Below are positions 28,909 to 38,124 of a DNA stretch of 64,000 nt, one piece after another. The translations under genes were made by a program, and so were the position numbers. The notes under the pieces were generated by a model. That model searched no databases. It was not told the origin of the DNA and saw nothing but the letters and a program-made list of their open reading frames with translations. This DNA is from Actinomadura mexicana (GTDB lineage Bacteria; Actinomycetota; Actinomycetes; Streptosporangiales; Streptosporangiaceae). Numbering within the stretch: position 1 is the first letter of the stretch; every line of letters starts with the position of its first letter. The DNA is taken from contig NZ_FZNP01000005.1 in the NCBI RefSeq assembly GCF_900188105.1, positions 124,001 to 188,000 on the forward strand, given 5' to 3'.

Positions 28909-30165
28909 GTGAGCAACGAGGTCGTGTTGGAATCGGCGGGCACGCTGCACGGTCAACTGCAGCGTGGACTCGGGAGGGCCGCGCGCCGCGCGGCGGACAA
29001 GCCCGGCGCGGGCGAGTACGTGTACGCCTGCGTCCGGCGTGATCCGCGCTGGGATCGGCAGTGCGAGTCGCGGCGGCTGTACTACGCCCGGTTGATGGTG
29101 GATCTGGAGCTGTCGGTGGGGCCGGTGGCGGAGCATCTGTTCGATCCGTCCGACCACACCGACCCCGACGAGTGGCGGGTGGACCTGGCGCTGGGCGTGC
29201 TGGCCGACCTGGTGCGGCTGAGCCGGCGGGAGGCCGCCGTGCCGCTGCGCCGGTACGCCGAGGAGGGCGCGCAGTGGTTCGACGCGGTCGCCGAGCTCAT
29301 CGACCTCGGAGACCCTTCGCTCACGGTCGGCCTGGACGCCCTGGTCGCCGCGCGGTGCGACGACGCGGACCTGGTGCTGCTGGTCCCGGGCCGGCACAAC
29401 CCGGTGATCGAGGCGTGGGCGGCGCGGCAGCCGCGGGTGGCCGAGGCGCTGGCGCGGCAGCGGGAGGCGGGGCGGGCGGCGCGCCGCGCGATGGTCCCCG
29501 CTCCCGGGAAGGACGCGCAGAGCGAGGCCGAGTTGCTGGATCTGGCGCGGCGGCGCGGCGAGGGCTCCATAGCGGCGATATTCGAGCTGGGCCGCCGCCG
29601 GACGCTCGCTTTGCTGGACCTCGCCGAGGAGCTGCTGCCCCAGCGGCCGAGCAGGTTCGGCGGCGCGGTGTGCCGGGCGTTGCGGGAGTACGGGCCGGAG
29701 ACGCTGCCGCGGGCGCGGATGTGGGCGGCGCAGCGCGGCGGCTGCGCGGACATGGGGCTGCGCATCCTCGCCCGCTACGGCACCCGCCAGGACATCCCCC
29801 TGCTGATGGACGAGCTGAACGCCGCCGTCGCCCGGCGCGACTGGGCCGACGCCGCGAGCCCGATCGAAGGGCTGGGACGGCTGCGCGCGGGCGAGGCCGT
29901 CCCGCTGTTGAAGACCGCTTGGACCGAATCGACCTATGCCTATCTGCGACCCCGCATCCTGACCGCGTTGACGAGAACCGCGCCGCACACCGCCGAGTCC
30001 TACACCGTCGAAGGGCTGTGGGACTGCGAGGAAGGCGTCCGGGCCGAGGCCGCCCGGACCGCGCCGCTGACCGGCGAGACGTCGCTGCGGCTGCAGCGGC
30101 TCCATCACGACGACGCCGAGGAGCCCGGCGTCCGCGCCGCCGCGGGCGCCCGCCTGATGCCCTGA
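28909..30165 (+). CDS. Hypothetical HEAT-like repeat protein
   Basis: A 418-residue soluble, helix-rich protein with no recognised catalytic motif. The C-terminal half (about residues 230-418) reads as successive paired helices, for example AIFELGRRRTLALLDLAEEL and IPLLMDELNAAVARRDWADA, as in HEAT-type scaffolds. The N-terminal part is charged (EYVYACVRRDPRWDRQCESR). GTG 28909 is used because the 12 codons before it look like promoter sequence. It follows the ABC pair by 81 bases on the same strand but probably has its own promoter. Its function is not known. Confidence 0.75.
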   Translation: MSNEVVLESAGTLHGQLQRGLGRAARRAADKPGAGEYVYACVRRDPRWDRQCESRRLYYARLMVDLELSVGPVAEHLFDPSDHTDPDEWRVDLALGVLADLVRLSRREAAVPLRRYAEEGAQWFDAVAELIDLGDPSLTVGLDALVAARCDDADLVLLVPGRHNPVIEAWAARQPRVAEALARQREAGRAARRAMVPAPGKDAQSEAELLDLARRRGEGSIAAIFELGRRRTLALLDLAEELLPQRPSRFGGAVCRALREYGPETLPRARMWAAQRGGCADMGLRILARYGTRQDIPLLMDELNAAVARRDWADAASPIEGLGRLRAGEAVPLLKTAWTESTYAYLRPRILTALTRTAPHTAESYTVEGLWDCEEGVRAEAARTAPLTGETSLRLQRLHHDDAEEPGVRAAAGARLMP

Positions 30166-30254
30166 GGCCCCCGGTGTCCTGACTGGTTGAACCCTTCCGG
30201 GGCGGGGCGCGTATCTCCCCCGAATCGCGCGTCCCACCCCGGAGAGGAAGAGCG

Positions 30255-30689
30255 ATGGTCTCCCGACACCATCTCGGCTTGTTGAAGACGGTGCCGCTGT
30301 GCGCCGCCGCGCTGGCGATGCCGCTGGCGGCCGGCTGCTCCGCCGCGTCGGACGCGTCCGGCGGCGGCAAGGCCGCCGAGCCGGCGAGCCTGGCCGAGCT
30401 GGCGCAGCAGACAGACTGCTCCCTGACCGGGAAGCGCAAGGTCAAGGATCTGGAGCAGGGGAACTGCAAGACCGCGCGGGGACGCTACGTCCTGCTGAGC
30501 TTCACCTCCGACAACGGCATGCACGCCTGGCTGGAGGAGGCCAAGCCCTGGGGCGGGACGTATCTGGTCGGGGCGCGCTGGGTGGCGGTCAGCCAGCAGC
30601 AGACCCTGGAGTCGCTTCGCGGCGATCTCGGCGGCAAGATCGTCCAGGGGGACGCCCACGGCCCGGAGCACGGTACGGGGCACGGCTGA
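30255..30689 (+). CDS. Small hypothetical lipoprotein
   Basis: A 144-residue exported protein. Residues 1-27 form a lipoprotein signal peptide ending LAAGC, with lipidation expected at Cys-28 by Lgt. A Ser/Ala/Gly linker follows, then a domain of about 95 residues with two cysteines (TDCSLTGKRKVKDLEQGNC) that probably pair. The tail is His/Gly-rich (DAHGPEHGTGHG). ATG 30255 has a strong GGAGAGGAAGAG site upstream. The layout resembles the paired-cysteine domains at 11.6-13.6 kb in length and Cys spacing, but I cannot show homology. It converges with the phosphorylase-like gene. Confidence 0.82.
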   Translation: MVSRHHLGLLKTVPLCAAALAMPLAAGCSAASDASGGGKAAEPASLAELAQQTDCSLTGKRKVKDLEQGNCKTARGRYVLLSFTSDNGMHAWLEEAKPWGGTYLVGARWVAVSQQQTLESLRGDLGGKIVQGDAHGPEHGTGHG

Positions 30690-30696
30690 GCGGCGG

Positions 30697-31306
30697 TCAG
30701 GCCCGGCCGGCCGGACTCCCCTCGCTCGTGCCCTCCTCGCCCCGCACGAGCAGGACGCTCCAGCGCTCCAGGGCGGGGCCGAGGCGGGTCAGGACGCGCC
30801 GTCCCGCCAGCCCGCGGCGGACGATGCCCGGGTGCCACAGCGGGTGCCGGGGACCGTCGACGACGACGCGGACGGCCGCGACCGGCAGCGGTCCGGCGCG
30901 CTCGGCGACGAGCGCGGACTCCATGTCCGCCAGCCGCGCGCCCTGCGCCGCCAGCAGGGCGCGCTCCGCGCCCCGGACGACGCGGCCGGTGGTGACCAGC
31001 GGGCCGACCTGCGCGCTCAGGCCGTCCCGGATCATCTCCTCGGCGAGCAGGCGCGGCGCGGCGCACGGGACCGCCTTCCCGCCGGCTCCGGCGGCGCGGA
31101 TCTCGTCGGCGACGAGGACGTCGCCGGGCCGCAGCCGCTCGTCGAGCGCGCCGCCGAACCCGGCGACGACGAGGGCGGCGCAAGCCGCCGGCAGCCGGTC
31201 GGCGCGCCGCGCCCGGTAGCCGACGACCACGACCGGCGTCCGGGTGAGGCCGCGCCGGATCGCGCGCGCCTCCATGCCGAGCGCGGCGCACACCACCGGG
31301 CCGAGC
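30697..31306 (-). CDS. Phosphorylase-superfamily (nucleoside phosphorylase-like) protein
   Basis: About 203 residues of the purine-nucleoside-phosphorylase/nucleosidase fold. Characteristic segments are VVCAALGMEARAIRRGL at the N-terminus, CAALVVAGFGGALDERLRPG (near residue 55), VLVADEI, and the acidic ARLADMESALVAERA (near 140) that corresponds to the ribose-binding Met-Glu of nucleosidases. It resembles HpnG-like proteins of hopanoid clusters, but no hopanoid genes are near. ATG 31306 matches the fold's first strand; GTG 31318 or ATG 31398 would lengthen it. The substrate is unresolved. Confidence 0.78.
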
Positions 31307-31500
31307 ATCGGCGCGTCCACGGCATCGTCCCAGCCGGCCCTTCCAGCGGCGTCCGCCCCTTCGGTGAAGTTCACCCGTCCAGCGAAACACGAGGTCATCC
31401 CGAGATCCAGCGCCGTCACCGCGGGGTACCGGATTCGCGCCCCGCGGATCCGCCTCGCGGAGGGCGCGGGCCGCGGCCCCGCCCGCCTAGACTCCCCAGC

Positions 31501-31842
31501 ATGACCTCGACCTCCTTTCCCCTTCGGCGGAAGCTGGCCGTACTCCCGTTCGTCCTGCTGCCCCTCGGCGCCGCGGCCGCGTGCGGCGGCGAGAACAGCA
31601 AGACCTCCTGCGGCGTCAACTCCTGCACGGTGACCTTCGACCGCGGCGTCGACGCGAGCGCGTCCATCCTCGGCGTGAAGGCCGAGCTGGTGAAGGTGCA
31701 GGGCGAGCTGGTCACCCTCAAGATCGGCGGGCAGACGGTGACGGTGCCGGCCGGGGACGGGCAGCAGGCCGAGGGCTTCGACGTCTCGGTGCGGTCCGTC
31801 ACCAAGGACCAGGTGGTGGTGAGGATCTCCAACAACGGCTGA
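31501..31842 (+). CDS. Small hypothetical lipoprotein
   Basis: A 113-residue exported protein. Its signal peptide has an Arg-rich head (LRRKLAV) and a hydrophobic stretch ending LGAAAACGG, with lipidation likely at the cysteine near residue 28. The mature part has two cysteines (KTSCGVNSCTVTFDRG) and alternating short strands (LVKVQGELVTLKIGGQTVTV), suggesting a small beta domain. The lipobox is somewhat relaxed (AAAC). ATG 31501 lacks a good ribosome site. The next gene starts 18 bases downstream. No family is recognised. Confidence 0.78.
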   Translation: MTSTSFPLRRKLAVLPFVLLPLGAAAACGGENSKTSCGVNSCTVTFDRGVDASASILGVKAELVKVQGELVTLKIGGQTVTVPAGDGQQAEGFDVSVRSVTKDQVVVRISNNG

Positions 31843-31860
31843 CCGGTCTAGTATTCGCTC

Positions 31861-33036
31861 ATGCGTTCGATGAACTGGGCGGAGCGGCGGGCCCGGCTCG
31901 CGCTCCGCCACCGGCTCTGCGCCCCGGCCAGGACCGACGACGTCCTCGACATCGCCCGGTCCCTGCTGGTGCTGCACGCCACGGATCCGGCCACCGTGTA
32001 CCTGTCGGTCGCGGCCCGCAGCGTCCACGCCGTCCCGGCGGCGGTGGAGAAGGCCCTGTACGTCGACCGCACGCTGCTGCGGATGCTCGCGATGCGCCGG
32101 ACGATGTTCGTCGCGCCGACCGAGCTGGTCCCGGTGCTGCAGGCGTCCACGGCGTCCGGGCTGGCGGCCAGGCAGCGCGCCACCTACGCACGGATGATCG
32201 AGCGCGGCAGCGACGTCACCGACGCTCCGGCCCTGTTCACCAGGGCCGAGGAGGCCGCCCACGAGGCGCTGCTGGCGCGCGGTGCGGCGACGGGGGCCCA
32301 GCTCAGCGCGGACGTGCCCCTGCTGCGGACGCAGGTCGATCCGGCGCCCGGCAAGTCCTACTCGCGGCCCACGAACATCACCACCTGGGTCCTGGTCACG
32401 CTCGGCTGCGAGGGGCGCATCGTGCGGGGGCGGCCGAACGGGTCGTGGACGAGCAGCCAGTACGTGTGGTCGCCGGTCGAGACGTGGCTGCCCGGCGGCA
32501 TCGAGGACATCCCGGCCGCCGAGGCCCGCGCCGGACTCGTCCGCCGCTGGCTGCGCGCGTTCGGGCCAGCGCCGGCCGCGGACCTGAAGTGGTGGACGGG
32601 CTGGAGCGCCGGCGACGTCAAGAAGGCCCTCGCCGTCCTGGACGTCACCGAGGTCGACCTCGGCGGCGCCACCGGCATCGTCCTGTCCGACGACCTGGAG
32701 CCCGCGCCCGCGCCGGAGCCGTGGGCGGCGCTGCTGCCCGCGCTCGACCCGACCCCGATGGGCTGGCAGGAGCGCGGCTGGTTCCTCGGCGCCCACGGCC
32801 CGCGGCTGTTCGACCGCAACGGCAACATCGGGCCGTCGGTCTGGTGGGACGGCCGCATCGTCGGCGGATGGGCGCAGCGCAAGGACGGCGAGATCGCCGT
32901 CCGCCTCCTGGAGGACGTCGGCGCCGGCGCCGAGGCCGCCGTCGAGCGGGAGGCGGCGCGCATGGCGGAGTGGTTCGGCGACGTCCGCGCCGTCCCCCGG
33001 TTCCGCACCCCCCTGGAGCGCGAACTGACGGCGTGA
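31861..33036 (+). CDS. HTH_42 winged-helix DNA-binding (AlkZ/YcaQ-like) protein
   Basis: A 391-residue protein of the HTH_42 family, which includes the DNA glycosylases AlkZ and YcaQ that act on cross-links and bulky alkyl adducts. The family opening is seen in LLVLHATDPATVYLSVAAR (near residue 37). The stretch corresponding to the catalytic Gln-X-Gln/Asp motif reads H-A-T-D here. Further family segments are TMFVAPTELVPVL and YVWSPVETWLPGGI. Many actinobacterial relatives are simply called winged-helix proteins. Glycosylase activity is inference and the altered first residue weakens it. Confidence 0.85.
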   Translation: MRSMNWAERRARLALRHRLCAPARTDDVLDIARSLLVLHATDPATVYLSVAARSVHAVPAAVEKALYVDRTLLRMLAMRRTMFVAPTELVPVLQASTASGLAARQRATYARMIERGSDVTDAPALFTRAEEAAHEALLARGAATGAQLSADVPLLRTQVDPAPGKSYSRPTNITTWVLVTLGCEGRIVRGRPNGSWTSSQYVWSPVETWLPGGIEDIPAAEARAGLVRRWLRAFGPAPAADLKWWTGWSAGDVKKALAVLDVTEVDLGGATGIVLSDDLEPAPAPEPWAALLPALDPTPMGWQERGWFLGAHGPRLFDRNGNIGPSVWWDGRIVGGWAQRKDGEIAVRLLEDVGAGAEAAVEREAARMAEWFGDVRAVPRFRTPLERELTA

Positions 33037-33078
33037 GCCGGGGCCCTGCTCCTCGCGGGCCCGGCCGGGATCAGATCG

Positions 33079-33714
33079 TCAGAGGTAGGGGCCCGGGGCC
33101 GTCGCGGCCCGGCGCCTGGCCCCGCCGCGCCTGAGGATCGTCACGACGAAGGCGACGGCGGCGAGACCGCCGAGGCCGAGCGCGGTCAGCAGGGCGAGGC
33201 CGAGGTAGCCGTGGGCGGTGTCGTCCGGCGTCACGAGGATCGGCCCTTCGGCGCCCCGGCACGTCAGCCGGGCGTCGCCCGACACCGGCGCCCTGAACGT
33301 GGCGGTGTAGCGGTAGGACGCGTGGTCGGAGGCGCTCCAGGAGTTCTTTCGCGTGAGCTGGACGGGCCCGGACTGCTCCCCCGCCTCGACCCGGCACGCG
33401 TACGGGGACGGGCCGCCCTCGCGGACGTAGACGAAGTAGCCGTAGCCCTCCGTGAGCCGAAGGGCCACCCCGGACGCCGGGTCGCCCACGGCCACCGGGC
33501 CTTCGGCGACCTCCGAGTCGTCCCACAGCAGCGCCAGCACCGTGAGGAACCCGATGACGGCGACCAGGACCAGGACGATCGGCAGCGCGTACCATCCGGC
33601 GCTCGGACCGACGCGCCGCCGCGGCGGCGTCCAGCCCGGTCCTGGCCGGCCCGGTTCCGGCCGGCCCGGTTCCATCGGCGGTGGTCCCATCGGCGGGTTG
33701 GACCCGGGCCACAT
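33079..33714 (-). CDS. Hypothetical membrane protein with two helices
   Basis: A 211-residue protein with a proline-rich cytoplasmic head (residues 1-38), a membrane helix (YALPIVLVLVAVIGFLTVLA), an extracytoplasmic domain of about 100 residues and a second helix near the C-terminus (LGLALLTALGLGGLAAVAFV). The outer domain has two cysteines (YACRVEAGEQ and ARLTCRGAEG) likely to pair and a FRAPVSGDARLTC strand typical of immunoglobulin-like folds. A very good GGGGGAG site precedes ATG 33714. It is divergent from the acyl-CoA dehydrogenase pair. Its function is unknown. Confidence 0.8.
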   Translation of the reverse strand: MWPGSNPPMGPPPMEPGRPEPGRPGPGWTPPRRRVGPSAGWYALPIVLVLVAVIGFLTVLALLWDDSEVAEGPVAVGDPASGVALRLTEGYGYFVYVREGGPSPYACRVEAGEQSGPVQLTRKNSWSASDHASYRYTATFRAPVSGDARLTCRGAEGPILVTPDDTAHGYLGLALLTALGLGGLAAVAFVVTILRRGGARRRAATAPGPYL

Positions 33715-33857
33715 GTCTTCTCCCCCTGCGGAACGCCTGTGCAGGACGACCACGATCCCAGAGAACCGCCGCCCCCGCCAGGCGGCCCCCTGTAAGGGGC
33801 CGCTGACCGGCGCGTCGGGGCACGTCTGTAACGTCCCCCTGGACAGAGGAGGTGCAT

Positions 33858-34991
33858 GTGGCGGCACTGCCCGGCCTGACCCCCGGCACGCTCCCGCCCG
33901 GGGCCGCCGCGCTGCGGGCCCGCGTGCGGGAGTTCCTGGCCGAGACGCCCTTCACGGCCCGCTGCGACAGCTGGCTCACCGGCGCCGACCCCGCCTTCAG
34001 CCGCCTGCTGGGCGAGCGCGGCTGGCTGGGCATGACGCTCCCCGAGCGCTACGGCGGGCACGGGCGCTCACCGCTGGAGCGGTTCGTGGTGGTCGAGGAA
34101 CTGCTGGCCGCCGGCGCCCCGGTGGGCGCGCACTGGATCGCCGACCGGCAGACCGGCCCGTCCATCCTCGCCCACGGCACCGAGGAGCAGAAGAGGCGGT
34201 TCCTGCCGGCGATCGCGCGCGGCGAGTGCTTCTTCGCGATCGGGATGAGCGAGCCCGACTCCGGCTCCGACCTGGCGTCGGTCCGGACCCGCGCCGAGCG
34301 CGACGGCGGCGGGTGGCGGCTGCACGGCGCCAAGGTGTGGACGAGCGGCGCCCACCTCGCGCACGCGCTCCTCGTCCTGGCCCGGAGCGCGCCCCGCTCG
34401 CAGGACCGGCACGCGGGCCTCAGCCAGTTCATCGTGCCCCTGCCGGACGACCGTGTGACGATCAGGCCGATCCGGGGGCTGTCCGGCGAGCACCACTTCA
34501 ACGAGGTCGTGCTCGACGGCGTCCTCGTGCCGGACGCGCTCGTCCTCGGCCGCGCCGGGGACGGGTGGCGGCAGGTCACCGCCGAGCTGGCCTACGAGCG
34601 CAGCGGCCCCGAACGGCTGCTCAGCACGTTCATGCTCATCCGGCTCCTGCACGGCCGCGCCGAGGGTCCCGCGGCGCGGCGGGCGCTCGGCGGGCTGACC
34701 GCGCGCCTGTGGGCACTGCGCCAGGCGTCGCTGGGCGTCGCGGGCGCCCTCGCCCGGGGCGAGACCCCCGACCTGGCCGCCGCCCTCGTCAAGGACCTCG
34801 GGACGCGGTTCGAGCGAGAGGTCATCGAGGCGGCGCGCGAGCACGCGGGCGTGGAGCCCGACCCCGGCTCCCCCGACCCGCTGGCCCGCGCGCTGGCGGA
34901 GTCGGTCGTCCAGGCGCCCGGGTTCACGCTGCGGGGCGGCACCAACGAGATCCTGCGCGGCATCGTCGCCCGCGGCCTGGGAGTGCGCTGA
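33858..34991 (+). CDS. Acyl-CoA dehydrogenase, subunit 1 of a probable heteromer
   Basis: A 377-residue flavoprotein of the acyl-CoA dehydrogenase family. The flavin/substrate loop is FFAIGMSEPDSGSDLASVRT (near residue 130). The beta-domain is followed by the C-terminal flavin motif FTLRGGTNEILRGIVARGLG. The mid-protein REQFGRPI flavin motif of ordinary homomeric enzymes is not seen, but the following gene has it. That split is typical of the two-subunit FadE enzymes used for steroid side chains and rings. GTG 33858 has GAGGAGG five bases upstream. Its stop overlaps the next start by one base. Confidence 0.9.
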   Translation: MAALPGLTPGTLPPGAAALRARVREFLAETPFTARCDSWLTGADPAFSRLLGERGWLGMTLPERYGGHGRSPLERFVVVEELLAAGAPVGAHWIADRQTGPSILAHGTEEQKRRFLPAIARGECFFAIGMSEPDSGSDLASVRTRAERDGGGWRLHGAKVWTSGAHLAHALLVLARSAPRSQDRHAGLSQFIVPLPDDRVTIRPIRGLSGEHHFNEVVLDGVLVPDALVLGRAGDGWRQVTAELAYERSGPERLLSTFMLIRLLHGRAEGPAARRALGGLTARLWALRQASLGVAGALARGETPDLAAALVKDLGTRFEREVIEAAREHAGVEPDPGSPDPLARALAESVVQAPGFTLRGGTNEILRGIVARGLGVR

Positions 34992-35944
34992 TGGGGCTTG
35001 TGGAGGAGACCGCGAACGAGATCCTCGCCGGCGACGACCCCTGGCGGGCGCTGGAGGAGGCCGGTCTGACGCTGGCAGGCGTGCCGGAGGAGGCGGGCGG
35101 CAGCGGCGGAGACCTCGCCGACGCCGCAGCCGTCCTGCGCGCGGCCGGGTATCACGCCGCGGGCGTGCCCCTGGCCGAGACCCTGCTGGCCGGGCGGCTG
35201 CTCGCCGACGCCGGCCTGCGGGCGGCTCCCGGCGCTCTCACCGTCATGACCGGCGAGGTCGAGGCGGCCGAAGGCCGCGGCGGCCCCGTGTTGAACGGGA
35301 CGTTCCGCCGGGTCCCCTGGGCGCGTTCGGCGCCGTCTCTGGTCGTCCTGGGCGACGGGTTCGTCGCCGTCGTCGATCCGGCGCGGGCGCAGATCACCGA
35401 GGGCGCGAACGTGGCGGGCGAGCCGCGCGACGACGTCGTCCTGTCCGGTGTCCCGGCGGAGGAGGCGGCGCCGTGCGCGGTGGACGCGGCCGAGCTGCGG
35501 CGGCGGGGCGCGCTGGCGCGGGCCGTCCAGCTGACGGGGGCGATGGCCCGGGCGCTGGACCTGTCCGTCCGGTACGCGGGCGAGCGGGAGCAGTTCGGGC
35601 GGCCGATCGGGCGGTTCCAGGCCGTCCAGCAGATGCTGGCGGAGCTGGCCGGGGAGGCGACGGTCGCGGACGTCGCGGTGCGCGCCGCCGTCCGCGCCCC
35701 GGGCGACCCGTTCGCGGTGGCGGCCGCCAAGGCGAACGCCTCGCGGGCCGCGGGCGCGGTCGCGGCGATCGCCCACCAGGTGCACGGCGCGCTCGGCGTC
35801 ACCGAGGAGCACCCTCTGCGCCGGGTCACCCTGCGGCTGTGGTCGTGGCGGGACGAGTACGGCAGCGAGACCGCCTGGGCCGACGATCTCGGCGCCGCGC
35901 TCGCCGCCGCACCCGACCCGTGGGCGCTCGTCACCGGCACCTGA
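34991..35944 (+). CDS. Acyl-CoA dehydrogenase, subunit 2 of a probable heteromer
   Basis: A 317-residue short acyl-CoA dehydrogenase-like protein. The N-terminal helical domain is reduced. The middle strand domain is diverged, and the C-terminal domain keeps the flavin-contact motif EREQFGRPIGRFQAVQQML (near residue 198) and HQVHGALGVTEEHPLRR. The conserved RGGTNEIL motif is missing and is supplied by subunit 1. Translational coupling (TGATG) implies equal production. The substrate could be a sterol-derived or branched acyl-CoA; no other degradation genes lie beside the pair. Confidence 0.88.
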   Translation: MGLVEETANEILAGDDPWRALEEAGLTLAGVPEEAGGSGGDLADAAAVLRAAGYHAAGVPLAETLLAGRLLADAGLRAAPGALTVMTGEVEAAEGRGGPVLNGTFRRVPWARSAPSLVVLGDGFVAVVDPARAQITEGANVAGEPRDDVVLSGVPAEEAAPCAVDAAELRRRGALARAVQLTGAMARALDLSVRYAGEREQFGRPIGRFQAVQQMLAELAGEATVADVAVRAAVRAPGDPFAVAAAKANASRAAGAVAAIAHQVHGALGVTEEHPLRRVTLRLWSWRDEYGSETAWADDLGAALAAAPDPWALVTGT

Positions 35945-36008
35945 ACGCTCGGCCGCCGGGACGGGTCGGTAATCTCGCTAGGAGTAGCGGACCGCGTTCG
36001 GAGACAGC

Positions 36009-37754
36009 ATGGCGCCCTGGGACCGACTGCCCGTCCCGCCGATCAGGCTGCCCCGGCCGAAGGGCCTGCCGTGGCCGGCGGGGCTGTCCTGGCCGTCAGG
36101 GCTGCCGTGGCCGCGCGGCCTGGCCCCCTACACCGTCGAGCGCGACCTGCCGGTGACCATGCCGGACGGGGCCACCCTCCTCGCCGACCGGTACGTCCCG
36201 GCCGGAGTCGAGCGGCCCCCCACCATCCTCGTCCGGACCCCCTACGGGCGGCGCGGCCCCGCCGCCCTCGCCAACGGCCTGCTGTTCGTCCCGTTCGGTT
36301 TCCAGCTGGTCGTGCAGAGCGCCCGCGGGACCTCCGGGTCCGGCGGCGAGTTCGACCCCCTCGGCAGCGAGCGCGCCGACGGGCTCGTCACCGTCGAGTG
36401 GCTGAAGCGGCAGCCCTGGTTCCACGGCTCGTTCGCCACGTTCGGGCCGAGCTACCTCGGCTACGCGGCCTGGGCGATCGCCGCCGAGGCCGGGCCCGAA
36501 CTGAAGGCGATGTCCCTGCAGATCACCGCGTCCACGTTCCGGGACGCCGCCTACGTGGGCGGGTCGTTCGCCCTGGAGTCCACGCTCACCTGGACCGACC
36601 TCACGCACCGCCAGCAGCGGCCGCTCGGCATGCTGACCGCGCCGCTGACGTCGCGGCGCCGCGTCCTGCGCGCCGCCCGCTCCGGCCGCCCGCTCGCCGA
36701 GCTGGACGTGCTGGCCGGCGGCGAGCCCATGCGCTTCTACCAGGACCTGCTCGCGGGCCACGGGGCCGCCGACGGCTACTGGGACACCCGCGACTTCAGC
36801 GCCACCGTCGGCGAGGTCGCCGCGCCCGCCACCCTGCTCGGCGGCTGGTACGACGTGTTCCTGCCCTGGATGATCAAGGACTACCTGGCGCTGCGCGCCG
36901 CCGGGCACGTCCCGTACCTGACGATCGGCCCCTGGTGGCACACCGACGCGCGGCACGGCCTGCCGGCGATCCGCGAGTCGCTCGCCTGGTTCCGCGCCCA
37001 TCTGCAGGGCGACCCGTCCGGGCTGCGGCGCGACCCCGTCCGCGTCTACGTCACCGGCGCCCGCGAGTGGCGGCACTACCGCGACTGGCCCCCGCCGGGC
37101 ACGCGGCGGACGCGCTGGCACCTGCACGCCGGCGGCGGCCTCGGCGAGGACGGCCCGCTCGACGCCCCGCCCAGCGCCTACCGCTTCGACCCCGCGCGCC
37201 CGACGCCCGCGCTCGGCGGCCCCACCCTGCTCGGCAGCTCCCGCCCCGTCGACAACCGCCCCCTGGAGCGGCGGCCGGACGTGCTGGTGTTCACCTCCCC
37301 GCCGCTCGGCGCGGACCTGGAGGTGATCGGCCCGGTCGGCGCCGACCTGTTCGTCCGCTCCGACCGCGAGCACACCGACTTCGTCGTCCGGCTCTGCGAC
37401 GTCTCCCCGGACGGGACGTCCCGCAACGTCTGCGAGGGCGGCCTGCGCCTGCCGGCCGCCGCGGCCAGGCCCGTCGGGACCGGCGGGGTGTTCCGCCTCG
37501 CCGTCGACCTGTGGCCCACGGGCCACCGGTTCCAGCGCGGCCACCGCGTCCGGGTCCACGTCACCAGCGGCGCCCACCCCAAGGTCGCCGCCAACCCGGG
37601 CACCGGCGAGCCCCTCGCCACCACCGCGACGAGGATGGTCACCGCCCGGCAGGAGGTCCTCCACGACCCCGACCACCCCTCCGCGATCATCCTCCCCCTA
37701 GCCGAACACCCTCCCGAGGCCACGACCCCGCCTCGCGACGAGGACGCCCCGTAA
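36009..37754 (+). CDS. CocE/NonD family serine hydrolase (X-Pro dipeptidyl-peptidase S15-like)
   Basis: A 581-residue alpha/beta hydrolase of the CocE/NonD family, with a jelly-roll C-terminal domain (PepX_C). The nucleophile serine is in TFGPSYLGYAAW (near residue 147), the acid in LGGWYDVFLPW (near 280) and the histidine in GPWWHTDARHG (near 313). The C-terminal domain (about 340-570) includes LEVIGPVGADLFVRSDREHT. Family members cleave esters, amides or peptides. The N-terminal 40 residues are an odd Pro/Trp repeat (GLPWPAGLSWPSGLPWP) that is neither a signal peptide nor part of the fold. Confidence 0.93.
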   Translation: MAPWDRLPVPPIRLPRPKGLPWPAGLSWPSGLPWPRGLAPYTVERDLPVTMPDGATLLADRYVPAGVERPPTILVRTPYGRRGPAALANGLLFVPFGFQLVVQSARGTSGSGGEFDPLGSERADGLVTVEWLKRQPWFHGSFATFGPSYLGYAAWAIAAEAGPELKAMSLQITASTFRDAAYVGGSFALESTLTWTDLTHRQQRPLGMLTAPLTSRRRVLRAARSGRPLAELDVLAGGEPMRFYQDLLAGHGAADGYWDTRDFSATVGEVAAPATLLGGWYDVFLPWMIKDYLALRAAGHVPYLTIGPWWHTDARHGLPAIRESLAWFRAHLQGDPSGLRRDPVRVYVTGAREWRHYRDWPPPGTRRTRWHLHAGGGLGEDGPLDAPPSAYRFDPARPTPALGGPTLLGSSRPVDNRPLERRPDVLVFTSPPLGADLEVIGPVGADLFVRSDREHTDFVVRLCDVSPDGTSRNVCEGGLRLPAAAARPVGTGGVFRLAVDLWPTGHRFQRGHRVRVHVTSGAHPKVAANPGTGEPLATTATRMVTARQEVLHDPDHPSAIILPLAEHPPEATTPPRDEDAP

Positions 37755-38124
37755 CGGCGCCGAGGCGAGCCGAAGCCCGGACGCGGGGCAGCACGGAGAG
37801 AACGTGGATCAGGGCTGTGACGTGTGCGTCCGGGTGGGCGAGACCACCAGGCAGGGTGTACCGGGTGTTGCCGGGACCCCGGCGGTGTATCAGGCAGAGT
37901 TCGCGGCCGTAAAGGATGTCGGATCCGTTGGACGGCCGTACGGCGGCACGCCGCGCCGCAGGTCAGGGACGTCTGCCGGGCCTGTTCGCCGGCGGCGTGG
38001 CGGAAGGGCGCGGCGAGGGAGTCCCGAGATCGCGGAATAAGCGGACGGCGGTCCGGTTATAGGGGGCGTATGCGGCGCCCGCCGCGAAGCAACGTCACCG
38101 ACGCTGATCGGAAGGCAACACACC
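37755..38124. other. Intergenic region before the LLM oxidoreductase gene
   Basis: 370 bases with no convincing gene. A 78-codon plus-strand frame (37804-38040) has unbiased codons and an Arg-rich end and was not accepted. A TTATAG stretch near 38057 could be a -10 element for the downstream gene, but no good -35 partner is visible. The start codon at 38125 is preceded by a GGAAGG ribosome site. Confidence 0.4.

Noticed and set aside
37804..38040. A 78-codon frame in the gap before the LLM gene
   Set aside because: No ribosome site, unbiased codons and an Arg-rich end; no family resemblance.
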